Below are positions 24,633 through 32,603 of a stretch of DNA of 64,000 nt, one piece after another (positions within the stretch are counted from its first letter, which is position 1; each line of letters opens with the position of its first letter). The stretch is from Solirubrum sp044628455 (GTDB taxonomy: Bacteria > Bacteroidota > Bacteroidia > Cytophagales > Hymenobacteraceae), in the NCBI RefSeq assembly GCF_044628455.1, contig NZ_JBIYZW010000002.1:744001-808000 (forward strand), in the 5' to 3' direction. Below the pieces are notes generated by a model. The model had not been told where the DNA came from. It worked only from the letters and a program-made list of their open reading frames with translations, and searched no databases. The position numbers and the translations under genes are program-made.

Positions 24633-25034
24633 TTACTTTACCGCCATGGCCGTCATCGTGACCGAGCCCAGGCGCGAGGTGCGCTCCATGCGGGTGTGCA
24701 TGTCGAGGGTATAGCGGTGCACGTCCTGGCCCACTTTCACTACCAGCGCGTACTGGCCGTCGGGCAGCTCGCGGAAGTTGATCTTCTTGCCGATGGTGGG
24801 GCTGTAGCTGGTGCTGCGGTACAGCACGGCGTTGTCGCTCATGCGCACCAGCTTCACCTGGCCGGCCTGCAGGGTGGGGTTGCACACTTTCACCAGGTAG
24901 GTGAAGTCGGCCACCTGGTCGACGGAGACGGGCTTGGCGCCAGCCGATTGGGCTTGGGCGGCCGAGCTCAGACCAAAGCTGGCAACGGCGGCTAGCACGA
25001 GCAGGCGGGAGGCTTGGAGCAGGGAGGTTTTCAT
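24633..25034 (-). CDS. Small secreted beta protein, paralog 2 of 3
   Basis: 133 residues with a signal peptide ending SSAAQAQS. The mature chain carries VDQVADFTYLVKVCNPTLQAGQVKLVRMSDNAVLY, then INFRELPDGQYALVVKVG and HRYTLDMHTRMERTSRLGSV. It aligns by eye along its full length with the proteins at 21668 and 27198; the closest match is the latter (shared ELPDGQYA.VVKVG and RLGSV). It is unique among the three in having a cysteine (KVCNP). Function unknown. Confidence 0.78.
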   Translation of the reverse strand: MKTSLLQASRLLVLAAVASFGLSSAAQAQSAGAKPVSVDQVADFTYLVKVCNPTLQAGQVKLVRMSDNAVLYRSTSYSPTIGKKINFRELPDGQYALVVKVGQDVHRYTLDMHTRMERTSRLGSVTMTAMAVK

Positions 25035-25337
25035 AGCGGTAGGTTGGAAAGGGGTTGGGGTGAAAATGCCCCGCTGCCTTTGGGGCAGAGCAGGGCGAAA
25101 GCGTTACCCCATAGGTGCTTCCAAGCCGCCAACGGTTGCTTGCGCGGGCCTACATAATTGTGTGGTAAGTGGCTGAATTTGTGGGTTGATGCGAATTTTA
25201 ATTGGATAATGCCTAAGCGGCTGTACGGCTCCTGGGGCAGCCTTTTGGTAAGCCGGTTCTGGCCACCGGCGCGCGCCGCCGCACACATGAAAATGTGGGC
25301 CTGCCGGCCATCGATAATCTTTGCCTCAGTAGGATAT
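25035..25337. other. Intergenic region with AT-rich pocket
   Basis: 303 bp between the start of paralog 2 and the stop of the PmoA-like gene, both on the minus strand. The segment 25150-25210 is AT-rich (GCGAATTTTAATTGGATAAT) and is the likely promoter region for paralog 2. I see no gene, and the open frames here lack coding character. Confidence 0.5.
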
Positions 25338-26378
25338 CTACAGACCGCGGCCGCGGGCAAACCGTTGCGCCTGCTGGTCGAGCTGCGGGGTGGTAAGGGC
25401 GCCCGGCGCCAGCAGCAACCGGTGGCGGAAGCTGATTGACTCGCCCGCGGCCAGGGTGTAGTGCATAGCCGGCTGCCGGCCCTGGGTGAGGGCGGCGGGG
25501 CCCAGCGGGTTGGCGGCGAATAAGCCGTAGCCGCGGGCGCACCAGTAGCTGGGGTAGCCAAGGTTGGTGGGGTGGTCAAGCAGGCTTACCGATACGGCTT
25601 CGGCGCCGGGCAGCGTGCCGCTGAGGGTAACCCAACGGGCCCGGGTGCCCCACACGGCCTCGCCGGTGCGCCCCTCGCTGCTGCGGTAACGCCCGCTCAC
25701 CCCGGCCGAGTCGACCACAGCGGGCCGGAGCGGCTGAGCGGCGGCATCGAGCAGCACGGCTTTTTTGGGGCTGGGGTGCTCCAGCTGCCGGGCCACGCGC
25801 AAAGCCAGCAGGCCTTCTTTGTTGTCGCGAAACGTTACCGGCTGCGCCAAGGCCGTGAGGGTGGTGTGGTGGTCGATGGCGCGCTGCCGGCCCCGGGCGC
25901 GGAACACGTAGGTAGTCGTCTGGCGCAGCAGAGGGCGCTGCTGCGCATCGAGCCAGTCGGCCGTGACGGTAAGCGTGGCCTGGCCCCGGCCGCTGGCCTG
26001 CTGGGTGATACCGGTGTGCACGATGGTGCCGAAGGGACCCTTGTGGCTGGGCAGGATGTCGGTGGAGTTGTTCCAGAAATCCAGCCCGTTCACGTCGCCG
26101 AAGTTAAACCACAGCCCTACCTGGTGCGGGTGGTCGATGCGCTCGTGCGGGCGCGGCGCCAGTGGCCAGCCGCGCGTGATGGGCTGCCCACCGGCCGTGA
26201 TGATGGGGTAGAGGACGGGCTTTTTCAGCACGGCCGGCCCGGGGAAGTAGTAGCTGGTAAACGGCTGACCGTCAACGGTTACTACTACCCGCTGCTCGGC
26301 TTCACGCAGGGCCAGCTCGACCCGTTGGGCCCAGCCACTCAGGGGCAGCAGCGTCAGCAGCAAGGCAGGAAGGCGCAT
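25338..26378 (-). CDS. Secreted PmoA-like protein (DUF6807)
   Basis: 346 residues. The signal peptide (LPALLLTLLPLSGWAQ) is kept with the ATG at 26378; another ATG 11 codons upstream is possible. The family signature is visible: HPHQVGLWFNFGDVNGLDFWNNS (about 80-102), GTIVHTGI, and a C-terminal LGYPSYWCARGYGLFAANPLG. DUF6807 members are annotated as 'methane oxygenase PmoA' by name only; they are beta-rich proteins found near carbohydrate-utilisation genes. There are no sugar genes next to it here. It is probably periplasmic. Confidence 0.85.
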   Translation of the reverse strand: MRLPALLLTLLPLSGWAQRVELALREAEQRVVVTVDGQPFTSYYFPGPAVLKKPVLYPIITAGGQPITRGWPLAPRPHERIDHPHQVGLWFNFGDVNGLDFWNNSTDILPSHKGPFGTIVHTGITQQASGRGQATLTVTADWLDAQQRPLLRQTTTYVFRARGRQRAIDHHTTLTALAQPVTFRDNKEGLLALRVARQLEHPSPKKAVLLDAAAQPLRPAVVDSAGVSGRYRSSEGRTGEAVWGTRARWVTLSGTLPGAEAVSVSLLDHPTNLGYPSYWCARGYGLFAANPLGPAALTQGRQPAMHYTLAAGESISFRHRLLLAPGALTTPQLDQQAQRFARGRGL

Positions 26379-26497
26379 GGCGGAAACAAGTAAGATGGGT
26401 AACCGACGCAACCTACGCCACCAAGGCTACGGCCGCGCCCTGCTCACTCCTGCCCGCTGGGGTAAGCTGAAGTCGGTTCCCTTCCTGCGTCCAAGCT

Positions 26498-26932
26498 TCA
26501 GGGCTGGCTCAGCCGCTCGCGTAGGCGCCGGCGCACCCAGGGCGGCAGCCGGCCGGATTGTTCGTAGCGGCTTAGCACGCGCTGCTCGTTACGCTTGGTA
26601 TAGCGGCTATAGCGGGTCAGCAGGGCCGTAGTTCCGCCCACTCCTACCCCCAGGCTCAGCAAGGGGAGGGCCGCGCTCGGGGCACGGGTTCCGCTTAATC
26701 CATTGATCAGCACAGCGCCGGTTACCACCACCGGCAGCGCCAGGGTGACTACCGTGCTGCCACCGAAGAAGACGCTGGTTTTGCGCTTGGCTTGAAACAG
26801 CTCATGCAAGGCCGATACCGTGTCGGCGGGAGGGGTAAGCCCGGCACCGCTCGTTGGCTGGGCCCGAATCGGCAGGTGCGGGCCGCCCGTCAGCAACAGA
26901 GCAACCAGCAGGAGGCGGGACGAAATGGGCAT
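26498..26932 (-). CDS. Exported or membrane protein of unknown function
   Basis: 144 residues. A signal peptide covers about residues 1-24 (LLLVALLLTGGPHLPIRAQ). Two hydrophobic segments (about 57-79 and 85-105: VVTLALPVVVTGAVLING, ALPLLSLGVGVGGTTALL) follow a short amphipathic helix, and the C-terminus is basic (YTKRNEQRVLSRYEQSG, WVRRRLRERL). It probably spans the inner membrane twice. No family recognised. An upstream ATG at 27007 would add 25 residues before the signal and is unlikely. Confidence 0.6.
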   Translation of the reverse strand: MPISSRLLLVALLLTGGPHLPIRAQPTSGAGLTPPADTVSALHELFQAKRKTSVFFGGSTVVTLALPVVVTGAVLINGLSGTRAPSAALPLLSLGVGVGGTTALLTRYSRYTKRNEQRVLSRYEQSGRLPPWVRRRLRERLSQP

Positions 26933-27007
26933 AGGAAGAGTTGGTAGCAAGCGTAAGATAGCGGCTTTGGCGCCGCGCACTCCTGCGTACTCCTGGCCTT
27001 CGGGCAT

Positions 27008-27040
27008 AAAAAAGCGCCGCTGCCCCGGGCAGCGGCGCCA
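27008..27040. terminator. Strong hairpin terminator at the edge of an assembly gap
   Basis: AAAAAA and then the stem GCGCCGCTGCC / GGCAGCGGCGC with loop CCGG. On the minus strand it reads as a hairpin plus T-run and would terminate paralog 3. The same 22-bp right part recurs at 27133-27154 after the N gap. Confidence 0.75.
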
Positions 27041-27132
27041 NNNNNNNNNNNNNNNNNNNNNNNNNNNNNNNNNNNNNNNNNNNNNNNNNNNNNNNNNNNN
27101 NNNNNNNNNNNNNNNNNNNNNNNNNNNNNNNN
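27041..27132. other. Assembly gap (92 N)
   Basis: A run of 92 N is flanked on both sides by the same 22 bp (beginning GCTGCCCCGGGCAGCGG; left copy ending at 27040, right copy 27133-27154). This is what a contig break at a strong hairpin looks like. The true gap may be zero or even negative. Confidence 0.95.
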
Positions 27133-27197
27133 GCTGCCCCGGGCAGCGGCGCCAGCAGAAGCGGCGGGTGAAGCCAGCAGGCCTCCGGCCCCCTAGT

Positions 27198-27602
27198 TTA
27201 TTGAGGCGTAAGCGTGGCCATCGAAACCGAGCCCAGGCGCGTGGTGCGCTGCACCGTGGTGTGAATGTCGAGCAGGTAGTTATGGGTGTCCTTGCCCACC
27301 TTCACCACGAAGGCATACTGCCCGTCGGGCAGCTCGCGCATGTTCAGGCGGTTGCCGAAGGTGTGGCTGGTGGTCTGGCGGCTGAACAGGGTCGCATTGT
27401 CGCGCATGCGCACGACGCGCACTTCCCCGCGCTGCTGCCGGGGGTTGCTCACGCGCACCAGGTAGGTAGACTCGGCTACCTGGTCGACGGTGACCGGCTG
27501 GGGGCGAAGGGGACTTTGGGCCTGCGCCGGTAGGGTGAGTCCCAGGCCGAGGCAGGCCGAAGCCAGCCAGAGGCGAGGGAGTAGGGCAGTGGGCGTTTTC
27601 AT
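27198..27602 (-). CDS. Small secreted beta protein, paralog 3 of 3
   Basis: 134 residues from the ATG at 27602, which places the signal peptide (LASACLGLGLTLPAQAQS) at the N-terminus. The mature motifs are VDQVAESTYLVRVSNPRQQRGEVRVVRMRDNATLF, then LNMRELPDGQYAFVVKVG and HNYLLDIHTTVQRTTRLGSVSM. It is clearly paralogous to the genes at 21668 and 24633. The intervals between the three are about 3 kb and all are on the minus strand, each with its own terminator, so they are separate transcription units rather than an operon. Confidence 0.78.
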   Translation of the reverse strand: MKTPTALLPRLWLASACLGLGLTLPAQAQSPLRPQPVTVDQVAESTYLVRVSNPRQQRGEVRVVRMRDNATLFSRQTTSHTFGNRLNMRELPDGQYAFVVKVGKDTHNYLLDIHTTVQRTTRLGSVSMATLTPQ

Positions 27603-27842
27603 AGCAAAAAGAGGTAAACGGGACGGAAAGCACTTAACTGCCAGCGTTGCCGCGGGGCAGCTACCAAAGCGGTATCTGAAATTCGGCATTTTCAGGCCGT
27701 TGGCTGCACCAAGTCATATATATAATTTCCTGATTATAAGCGGCGTGAAGCCGGGCAAGCAGGATGCAATTGCGGCGTTGCCGGGGGCAGCCCGGGCCGG
27801 ATAGAATCGGATGGGAAAAGCGGTTAGGGGCCACCGGAGGGC

Positions 27843-27850
27843 TATATTTG
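27843..27850 (+). promoter_or_regulatory. Bacteroidota -7 promoter box TATATTTG
   Basis: TATATTTG is a perfect TAnnTTTG box ending seven bases before the ATG of the next gene. Transcription would start at or next to the start codon, implying a leaderless mRNA. Confidence 0.5.
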
Positions 27851-27856
27851 CGGCCG

Positions 27857-28285
27857 ATGAAACATGCCCCACGGCCCCCGGTCTACTTCGAAAATGCCGC
27901 GGGGCAGCTGCTGATCGAGCCCGCCGGGTACCTGCGCGTGGTCTGGAGCCGCGGGGAACGGCTACTCAGTCACAGCCAGGCATTGTTCGCGCACATGGCG
28001 CAGGCCCTGCAGCAGCAGCAGTGGAGCCGCATCCTCATCGACCAGCGCCACATGCCGCCGTTTTCGCGGGCCGAGCAGCAGTGGATAGCCGCCGAGTGGC
28101 TGCCGCAGGCCGTGCGGGTGGCTGGCTACCGCTACGGCGCAGTGCTGGTGTCGCCCGACGTGATGGTGCGCCTGGCCACGGCCTACGTGACCACCCACAT
28201 CCAGAACCTGCCCTTGGTGTACTGCTCGTTTGAAACCAACGACGCGGCCGTGGCCTGGCTGCTGGAGCAGCCCGCGCAGCCTTAG
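27857..28285 (+). CDS. SpoIIAA/STAS-like small protein, second copy
   Basis: 142 residues, cytosolic. The layout YFENAAGQLLIEPAGYLRVVWSRG, FAHMAQALQQQQWSRILIDQRHMPPFS, WIAAEWLPQAVRVAGYRYGAVLVSPD and VYCSFETNDAAVAWLLEQ parallels the 17795-18223 protein (strand, long helix, ILID strand, FYP-type helix, C-terminal E.AV.WL). The STAS-like fold is inferred from pattern only; the biological role is unknown. The ATG is fixed by the promoter box immediately upstream and by length agreement with the other copy. Confidence 0.65.
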   Translation: MKHAPRPPVYFENAAGQLLIEPAGYLRVVWSRGERLLSHSQALFAHMAQALQQQQWSRILIDQRHMPPFSRAEQQWIAAEWLPQAVRVAGYRYGAVLVSPDVMVRLATAYVTTHIQNLPLVYCSFETNDAAVAWLLEQPAQP

Positions 28286-28373
28286 GCCGTCTAGCGCAGT
28301 CCTCGGCTGGGGTGCATGAGAGCGTAAGCGTTGGCTGCGCCGACCTCTGGTTCCGTTCGCGCTGCGCAGGTGG

Positions 28374-28640
28374 TTATTCCTTGTAGATGATCAGGATGCG
28401 GGCCGGACGGCCGTAGACGCCGGAGGAATTGCCGGTGTTGCCGGTTTGCAGCACCACGCTGCCGTTGTAGATGTACACCCCGTAGAGCACGCCCGGGTTC
28501 AGGGTGAAGCCCGGCGGAATCTGGTCGGCATTCACGGGTACCATGGCCGTTACGCTCAGGATTTTGGCGTCGGGGAGACTAGGAGCAACGAAAGCCTGGT
28601 CCTGGCCGACCGGCAGGGTGCCGCTCAGTTCCAGGGTTTT
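28374..28640 (-). pseudogene. Remnant C-terminal domain without a start
   Basis: On the minus strand the codons upstream of the stop at 28374 read ALKTLELSGTLPVGQDQ, FVAPSLPDAKILSVTAMVP and QIPPGFTLNPGVLYGVYIYNG, ending ARILIIYKE. This looks like a genuine protein end of the type seen at the C-terminus of Bacteroidota surface or phage-like proteins (PPGFT..PG, then ILI.YKE). There is no ATG, GTG or TTG in frame before an internal Met, and the next in-frame stop upstream is that of the TonB-type receptor at 28707. It is best read as the 3' relic of a deleted gene. Confidence 0.5.
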
Positions 28641-28706
28641 AAGGGCGGGGCGTTGCTGCCCAGCTTGGCGCTGCCCCGGCCCCGCCCCACGGCATCTGCT
28701 TCGCGG

Positions 28707-31187
28707 CTACTGCCCCGTCGTCTCGGCCGGCTTTTCGTCGTCGTTGCGCAGGCTGCGGCGGGGGCGGCGGGGCTGCTTGTGGTCGAGCTGGCCGAAGCGG
28801 TAGCTGAACGCCAGGCGCGCGCCGCGGTTGTAGATGAACAAGTGGTTGGTTTGCACCGACTGCGCCGTTTCGAAGTCGTTGACGAAGCGGTAGCGGCGGC
28901 GCAGGAAGTTATCGGCGTTCAGCGTGAGGTCGGCTTTGCCTTTGAGCACTTCCTTGCGCAAACCCAGGGCGTAGAAGGGAAAGGCCGAGAGGCGGCCCTG
29001 CAGCAGCACCCGCGGCGAGTTGAGCTGGCCGAAGAACTGCAGGCTCAGGCCCCGGTCGAATTTGTAGCCCGAGTTCAGCGAAGCCGTATACGCCACCCCG
29101 TCGTTGGCAATGCCCAGGGAGCGGCTGTGCAGGCGGGCGTAGTACACGTTCACGTTGCCGCTCAGGTCCCACTTCGGCAGGGGCTTCACCGCGCCGAAGG
29201 CAGTCAGGCCCACGGCGCGGTTGCGGGCCGCGTTCTGGTAGGTGAGCGTGGTCACGCCCTGCGCGTCGGTGACGCGCACACCCTCAATGGCGTTGTTGGT
29301 CTGGCGGGTGTACAGGCTCAGGTTGATGGTGGAAGCGCCCACGAACGTAGTCCAGCCCAGCTCGGCCTGGTCGGTTACCTCGGCGGCCAGGGCCGGCGTG
29401 CCGGTTTGCACGTTGCGCGGGTCGAGGCGGTTGACGAAGGGGTTGAGGTAAAACAGGCCGGGGCGCTGGAGGCGGCGCGAGTAGCTCAGGCGCACGGCCG
29501 CGCCGGGCTTTTTTAGGTTGCGCGTCAGGGCCACGTTGGGCAGGGCGTTGAAGTAGGCATCCCGCACGCGGTCGGGGCGGTCCTGGAAGCGGCCGGCCAC
29601 GTCGGTGTGCTCCAGGCGGCCGCCCAGGCGCAGGTTGTAGCGCTTGCCCAGCGGCGTGGCCCAGGTGGCGTAGCCGGCGAGTACGCGCTGCGCGTAGTCG
29701 AACGCGCCGGTGAGGGCCGCCTGGGGCACGAAGCGGCCGCTGGCCTGCTCGAATACGCCCGCCTGGTAGTCGCTGTGCACCTCGCGCAAAATCAGCTTGG
29801 CCCCCAGCTCCACGGTCTGCTGCTCGCCGAGCGGCTGCACGTAGTCGGTTTGCAGCGTGTTTTCGACGTTACGGGCCAGGTTGCCGCCTTCTTCCTCGTA
29901 ATACGGCCGCCCCGCGCCGGGCTCGGCGGCAAACTGCTCCACGTCGTAGCGGCGGCGGGTCTGGGTGCGGGCGTGCTGGGCCAGCACGGTCCATTCGCGG
30001 CGGCTGTTGGGGTAGGTGCGCACGTAGGAGCCGGTCAGGTCGTAGCTCAGGCGGCGCCCCCGGTCCACGAAGCTGCGCAGAAACGCTTGCTCCAGGTCGG
30101 GGTTGCTGGCCTGGTAGCGGGTATCGGCATCGGTGAGCAGGCGGTTCTGGAAGGTGCTGCCCTGCCAGGTCAGGTTCAGGGCGTGGTGGGGCGCGGGGTC
30201 ATAGTCGAGGCTGAGGCGGCCGCTGCCCAGGCCGCCGTCGCTGCGCCCGGTGTTGCGCTGGGTGAGCCGGCCCCAGCCGCCGTTGGGCAGCTGGTCGGTG
30301 CGGTCTACGTGCTGCCGGCCCGGAATCCAGAAGCCCTGCCCGTTCAGGGCCGTGGTCAGCGTCAGCCGCTCGCGGCGCAGGTTCAGGCCCACGTTCAGGT
30401 TGCCGATGCGCGTGCCGGCCGCCGCCCCCACCGTGCCGCTGAGGCCGCGCAGGGTGGCCTTGGTCAGCACGATGTTGACGATGCCCGCCGAGCCTTCGCC
30501 CTCGTAGCGGGCCGAGGGCGCGGTAATGACTTCCACCGCCTTGATCTGGTCGGCGGGCAGCTGGCGCAGCAAGTCGCCCACGCCCCCGGCCACGGCCGTG
30601 GGCTTGCCGTTGATGAGCACCTGCACGTTGGCGGCGCCGCGCAGCTGCAGGTTGCCATCGGGGTCCACGCTCACCATGGGGGCCTTGCGCAGCACGTCGG
30701 CGGCGGTGCCGCCGCGGTTGGTCGCGTCCTGGGCGGCGTTGTACACCAGGCGGTCGGGCTGGGCTTCCACCACGGGCCGCTCGCCCGTTACGGTTACCTC
30801 GCTCAGCTGCCGCACTTCGGGTTGGAGGCTGATGACGCCCAAATCCAGCTCCGGCTGGCCGGCCGTCAGCGCTACCGGGCGCACCTGCCGGCCGTAGCCC
30901 AGGAAGCTCACGTGCAGCTCGTAGCGCCCGGCGGCCAGCCGGGCCAGGCTGAACTGGCCCTGCTCGTTGCAGAGCGCGCCGTCGAGGGCGGGGCCGCCCC
31001 CGGCGGGCAGCAGCGCCACGGTGGCAAAGGGCACGGGCTGGCTTGTGTGGGCGTCCAGCACCCGGCCCTGCAGCCGCAGGGTGCCGCGGGCCGCGGGGGC
31101 CACGGCGGGCGAAGACTGGGCCCACGCGGTCGGGGCGGGCGCCAGCAGCAACGGCAGCAGGCAGGCGAAGGGAAGTACGTGTCGCAT
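28707..31187 (-). CDS. TonB-dependent-receptor-like outer membrane beta-barrel protein
   Basis: 826 residues. Signal peptide, then a carboxypeptidase-regulatory-like domain (about 35-120: LRLQGRVLDAHTSQPVPFATVALLPAGG, GRYELHVSFLGYGRQ). A plug domain follows (about 120-240) with DRLVYNAAQDATNRGGTAADVLRKAPMVSVDPDGNLQLRGAANVQVLINGKP. The remainder is a 22-strand-type barrel of the OMP_b-brl_3 class ending in LAFSYRFGQLDHKQ and a basic tail. There is no SusD partner next to it, so this is the stand-alone type. The imported ligand is unknown. It is preceded upstream (31269) by a short 21-bp repeat remnant. Confidence 0.9.
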   Translation of the reverse strand: MRHVLPFACLLPLLLAPAPTAWAQSSPAVAPAARGTLRLQGRVLDAHTSQPVPFATVALLPAGGGPALDGALCNEQGQFSLARLAAGRYELHVSFLGYGRQVRPVALTAGQPELDLGVISLQPEVRQLSEVTVTGERPVVEAQPDRLVYNAAQDATNRGGTAADVLRKAPMVSVDPDGNLQLRGAANVQVLINGKPTAVAGGVGDLLRQLPADQIKAVEVITAPSARYEGEGSAGIVNIVLTKATLRGLSGTVGAAAGTRIGNLNVGLNLRRERLTLTTALNGQGFWIPGRQHVDRTDQLPNGGWGRLTQRNTGRSDGGLGSGRLSLDYDPAPHHALNLTWQGSTFQNRLLTDADTRYQASNPDLEQAFLRSFVDRGRRLSYDLTGSYVRTYPNSRREWTVLAQHARTQTRRRYDVEQFAAEPGAGRPYYEEEGGNLARNVENTLQTDYVQPLGEQQTVELGAKLILREVHSDYQAGVFEQASGRFVPQAALTGAFDYAQRVLAGYATWATPLGKRYNLRLGGRLEHTDVAGRFQDRPDRVRDAYFNALPNVALTRNLKKPGAAVRLSYSRRLQRPGLFYLNPFVNRLDPRNVQTGTPALAAEVTDQAELGWTTFVGASTINLSLYTRQTNNAIEGVRVTDAQGVTTLTYQNAARNRAVGLTAFGAVKPLPKWDLSGNVNVYYARLHSRSLGIANDGVAYTASLNSGYKFDRGLSLQFFGQLNSPRVLLQGRLSAFPFYALGLRKEVLKGKADLTLNADNFLRRRYRFVNDFETAQSVQTNHLFIYNRGARLAFSYRFGQLDHKQPRRPRRSLRNDDEKPAETTGQ

Positions 31188-31268
31188 AGCAGGAAAAGAA
31201 GAGGGCGCGCTGGTTTTGCCTGCATAGATTCGGCGGCGGCCCGCCGGGCTGCGCCTGCCCGGGGCAAA

Positions 31269-31331
31269 GCGTGCCTACCGCCGGTTGAAGCGTATTTATC
31301 GCCCGTTGAGGCGTTGCCACCCCAATAGGCA
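31269..31331. repeat. Short 21-bp repeat (array C, remnant)
   Basis: Units start at 31269, 31290 and 31311 (GCGTGCCTACCGCC..., GCGTATTTATCGCC..., GCGTTGCCACCCC...), the first two ending GGTTGAA and CGTTGAG. The spacing is exactly 21 bp. It lies 82 bp upstream of the receptor gene start. Confidence 0.55.
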
Positions 31332-31435
31332 AGCTGATAGCCAGAGCCCACTAGGCGTCTCTACCGCCTCCGCTTCACCGGCTGGGCATCAGCTCTGCCG
31401 GCGCGCACCCCCACAGCGCCGGCCGGGCCGCGCAC

Positions 31436-31466
31436 AAAAAAAGCCCGGGCCAGGGGCCGGGCTTTT
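31436..31466. terminator. Bidirectional terminator
   Basis: An A-run, then the stem AAGCCCGG(G)CC / GGCCGGGCTT with a one-base bulge, then TT. It lies 105 bp past the stop of the 31571 gene on the minus strand. Confidence 0.7.
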
Positions 31467-31570
31467 CGCGAACGGTGGTCGGTGCGGGGAAGGGCGGGAA
31501 GCGGGTGTGGGAAGCGCGGTCGGCTTGAAACAACGTCGGGTGTTGGTTGCCCGACCTGGGTCGTCGGGCC

Positions 31571-32275
31571 TCAGCTGCCGTACGATTCCTTCTGGAAGCC
31601 CAGCACGCGCAGCTCGGCTTTCCAGGTGTCGGGGTAGTGGGCTTTTACGTGGTGAATGAGGGCGCGCAGGGCTTTGCGTACCTGCGCCTCGCCCTGGTCC
31701 TTGGTGCTCACCTTGCCGCTTCGGTCGCCGCTGGTGGCGGTGGTTTGCTGCACCAGCGCGGCGTACTCGGTGGCCAGGGGCTGCCAGTGGGCGGTGCCGA
31801 ACTTCTTGGTGCCGAAGCCGTGCCTGGGCAGGGCGGCCACCAGCTTGCCCAGGGCCAGCACGCGCTCGGGCCGGGCGCGGGGCAGCTCGTAAACTTTGCC
31901 ACGCTTCTCGATGCCGAACTCGCCGTAGTAGGCCTCGGGCGCGTCGTAGGCTTCGGCCAGGTAGCCCTTCACGTAGCGTAGCGACTTGTTGAGCTGCTTG
32001 TCGAGGGCCTCCAGGCGCTTGACCTGGGGCGAGCGGGCGTCGCCGGCCGCATCGGCGGCGGCGTGGCCCCCGGCCAGGGCGGCTACCTGGGCGGCAAACT
32101 CGGCCTTGCTGAGCCAGAGCAACTCGGGCAGCGCCGAGGTCGGCCACTGCCGGGCCACGCTGTCGGCCACGGCCAGCAGGGCGGGCAGGTTGTGGGGGAG
32201 TTGGGCGGCGCGGCGCACCACCGGGGCCGGAGCCGTGGGCTTGGCGCCGGGCTCGGGAGTTAAGGGAGTTGACAT
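31571..32275 (-). CDS. Hypothetical alpha-helical protein
   Basis: 234 residues from the ATG at 32275, with a Pro-rich N-terminus (TPLTPEPGAKPTAPAPVV). The body is predicted helical: LPALLAVADSVARQWP, LLWLSKAEFAAQVAALAGG, LEALDKQLNKSLRYVKGYLAEAYDAPEAYYGEFGIEKRGKVYELP, and KALRALIHHVKAHYPDTWKAELRVLGFQKESYGS. It resembles uncharacterised Hymenobacter proteins of this length, but I know no function. Array D lies directly upstream of its start. No signal peptide. Confidence 0.7.
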   Translation of the reverse strand: MSTPLTPEPGAKPTAPAPVVRRAAQLPHNLPALLAVADSVARQWPTSALPELLWLSKAEFAAQVAALAGGHAAADAAGDARSPQVKRLEALDKQLNKSLRYVKGYLAEAYDAPEAYYGEFGIEKRGKVYELPRARPERVLALGKLVAALPRHGFGTKKFGTAHWQPLATEYAALVQQTTATSGDRSGKVSTKDQGEAQVRKALRALIHHVKAHYPDTWKAELRVLGFQKESYGS

Positions 32276-32330
32276 GGATACGGAATGGTAAATGGTATTA
32301 CTGCTGGAATATAGATAATTGTCCCGTCGG

Positions 32331-32550
32331 CTGGTTCTCCAGCGGACAAAAAAATATGGTTTCCGTCCTCTGGAACTTTCCCAGCGTTCGGAAACCATGC
32401 TAGTAGCAAGCTGGAGAAGTTCCAGAAGGCGGAAACCATTGTAGGAAGACCCTGGAGAAGTTCCAGCGCCTGACTACGATGTGAGGAACGAGCTGGAACT
32501 TCTCCAGAGCTCGAAAACTATTGTTTCCGGGCCCTGGAGAAGTTACCGGG
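32331..32550. repeat. 41-bp-period array of 15-bp dyads (array D)
   Basis: A 15-bp dyad core (CTGGAGAAGTTCCAG or its reverse complement) starts at 32370 (one-base variant), 32411, 32452, 32493 (inverted) and 32534 (diverged), each exactly 41 bp apart. A weaker one occurs at 32331. The 26-bp spacers differ, but most contain GGAAACCAT or its complement near mid-spacer, giving a half-period of about 20-21 bp. The cores have CTGGA/TCCAG arms around a 5-base centre. The array occupies the upstream region of the 31571-32275 gene. Confidence 0.9.
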
Positions 32551-32603
32551 GCTGGCCCGGGTGGTAGGCGCCGAAGTGAATACTACTCCCTCGGCCCCCG
32601 CCG

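Noticed and set aside
32331..32550. CRISPR-like array of 15-bp repeats with 26-bp spacers
   Set aside because: The repeats occur in both orientations, the spacers share a common motif (GGAAACCAT) and there is no leader or cas gene.
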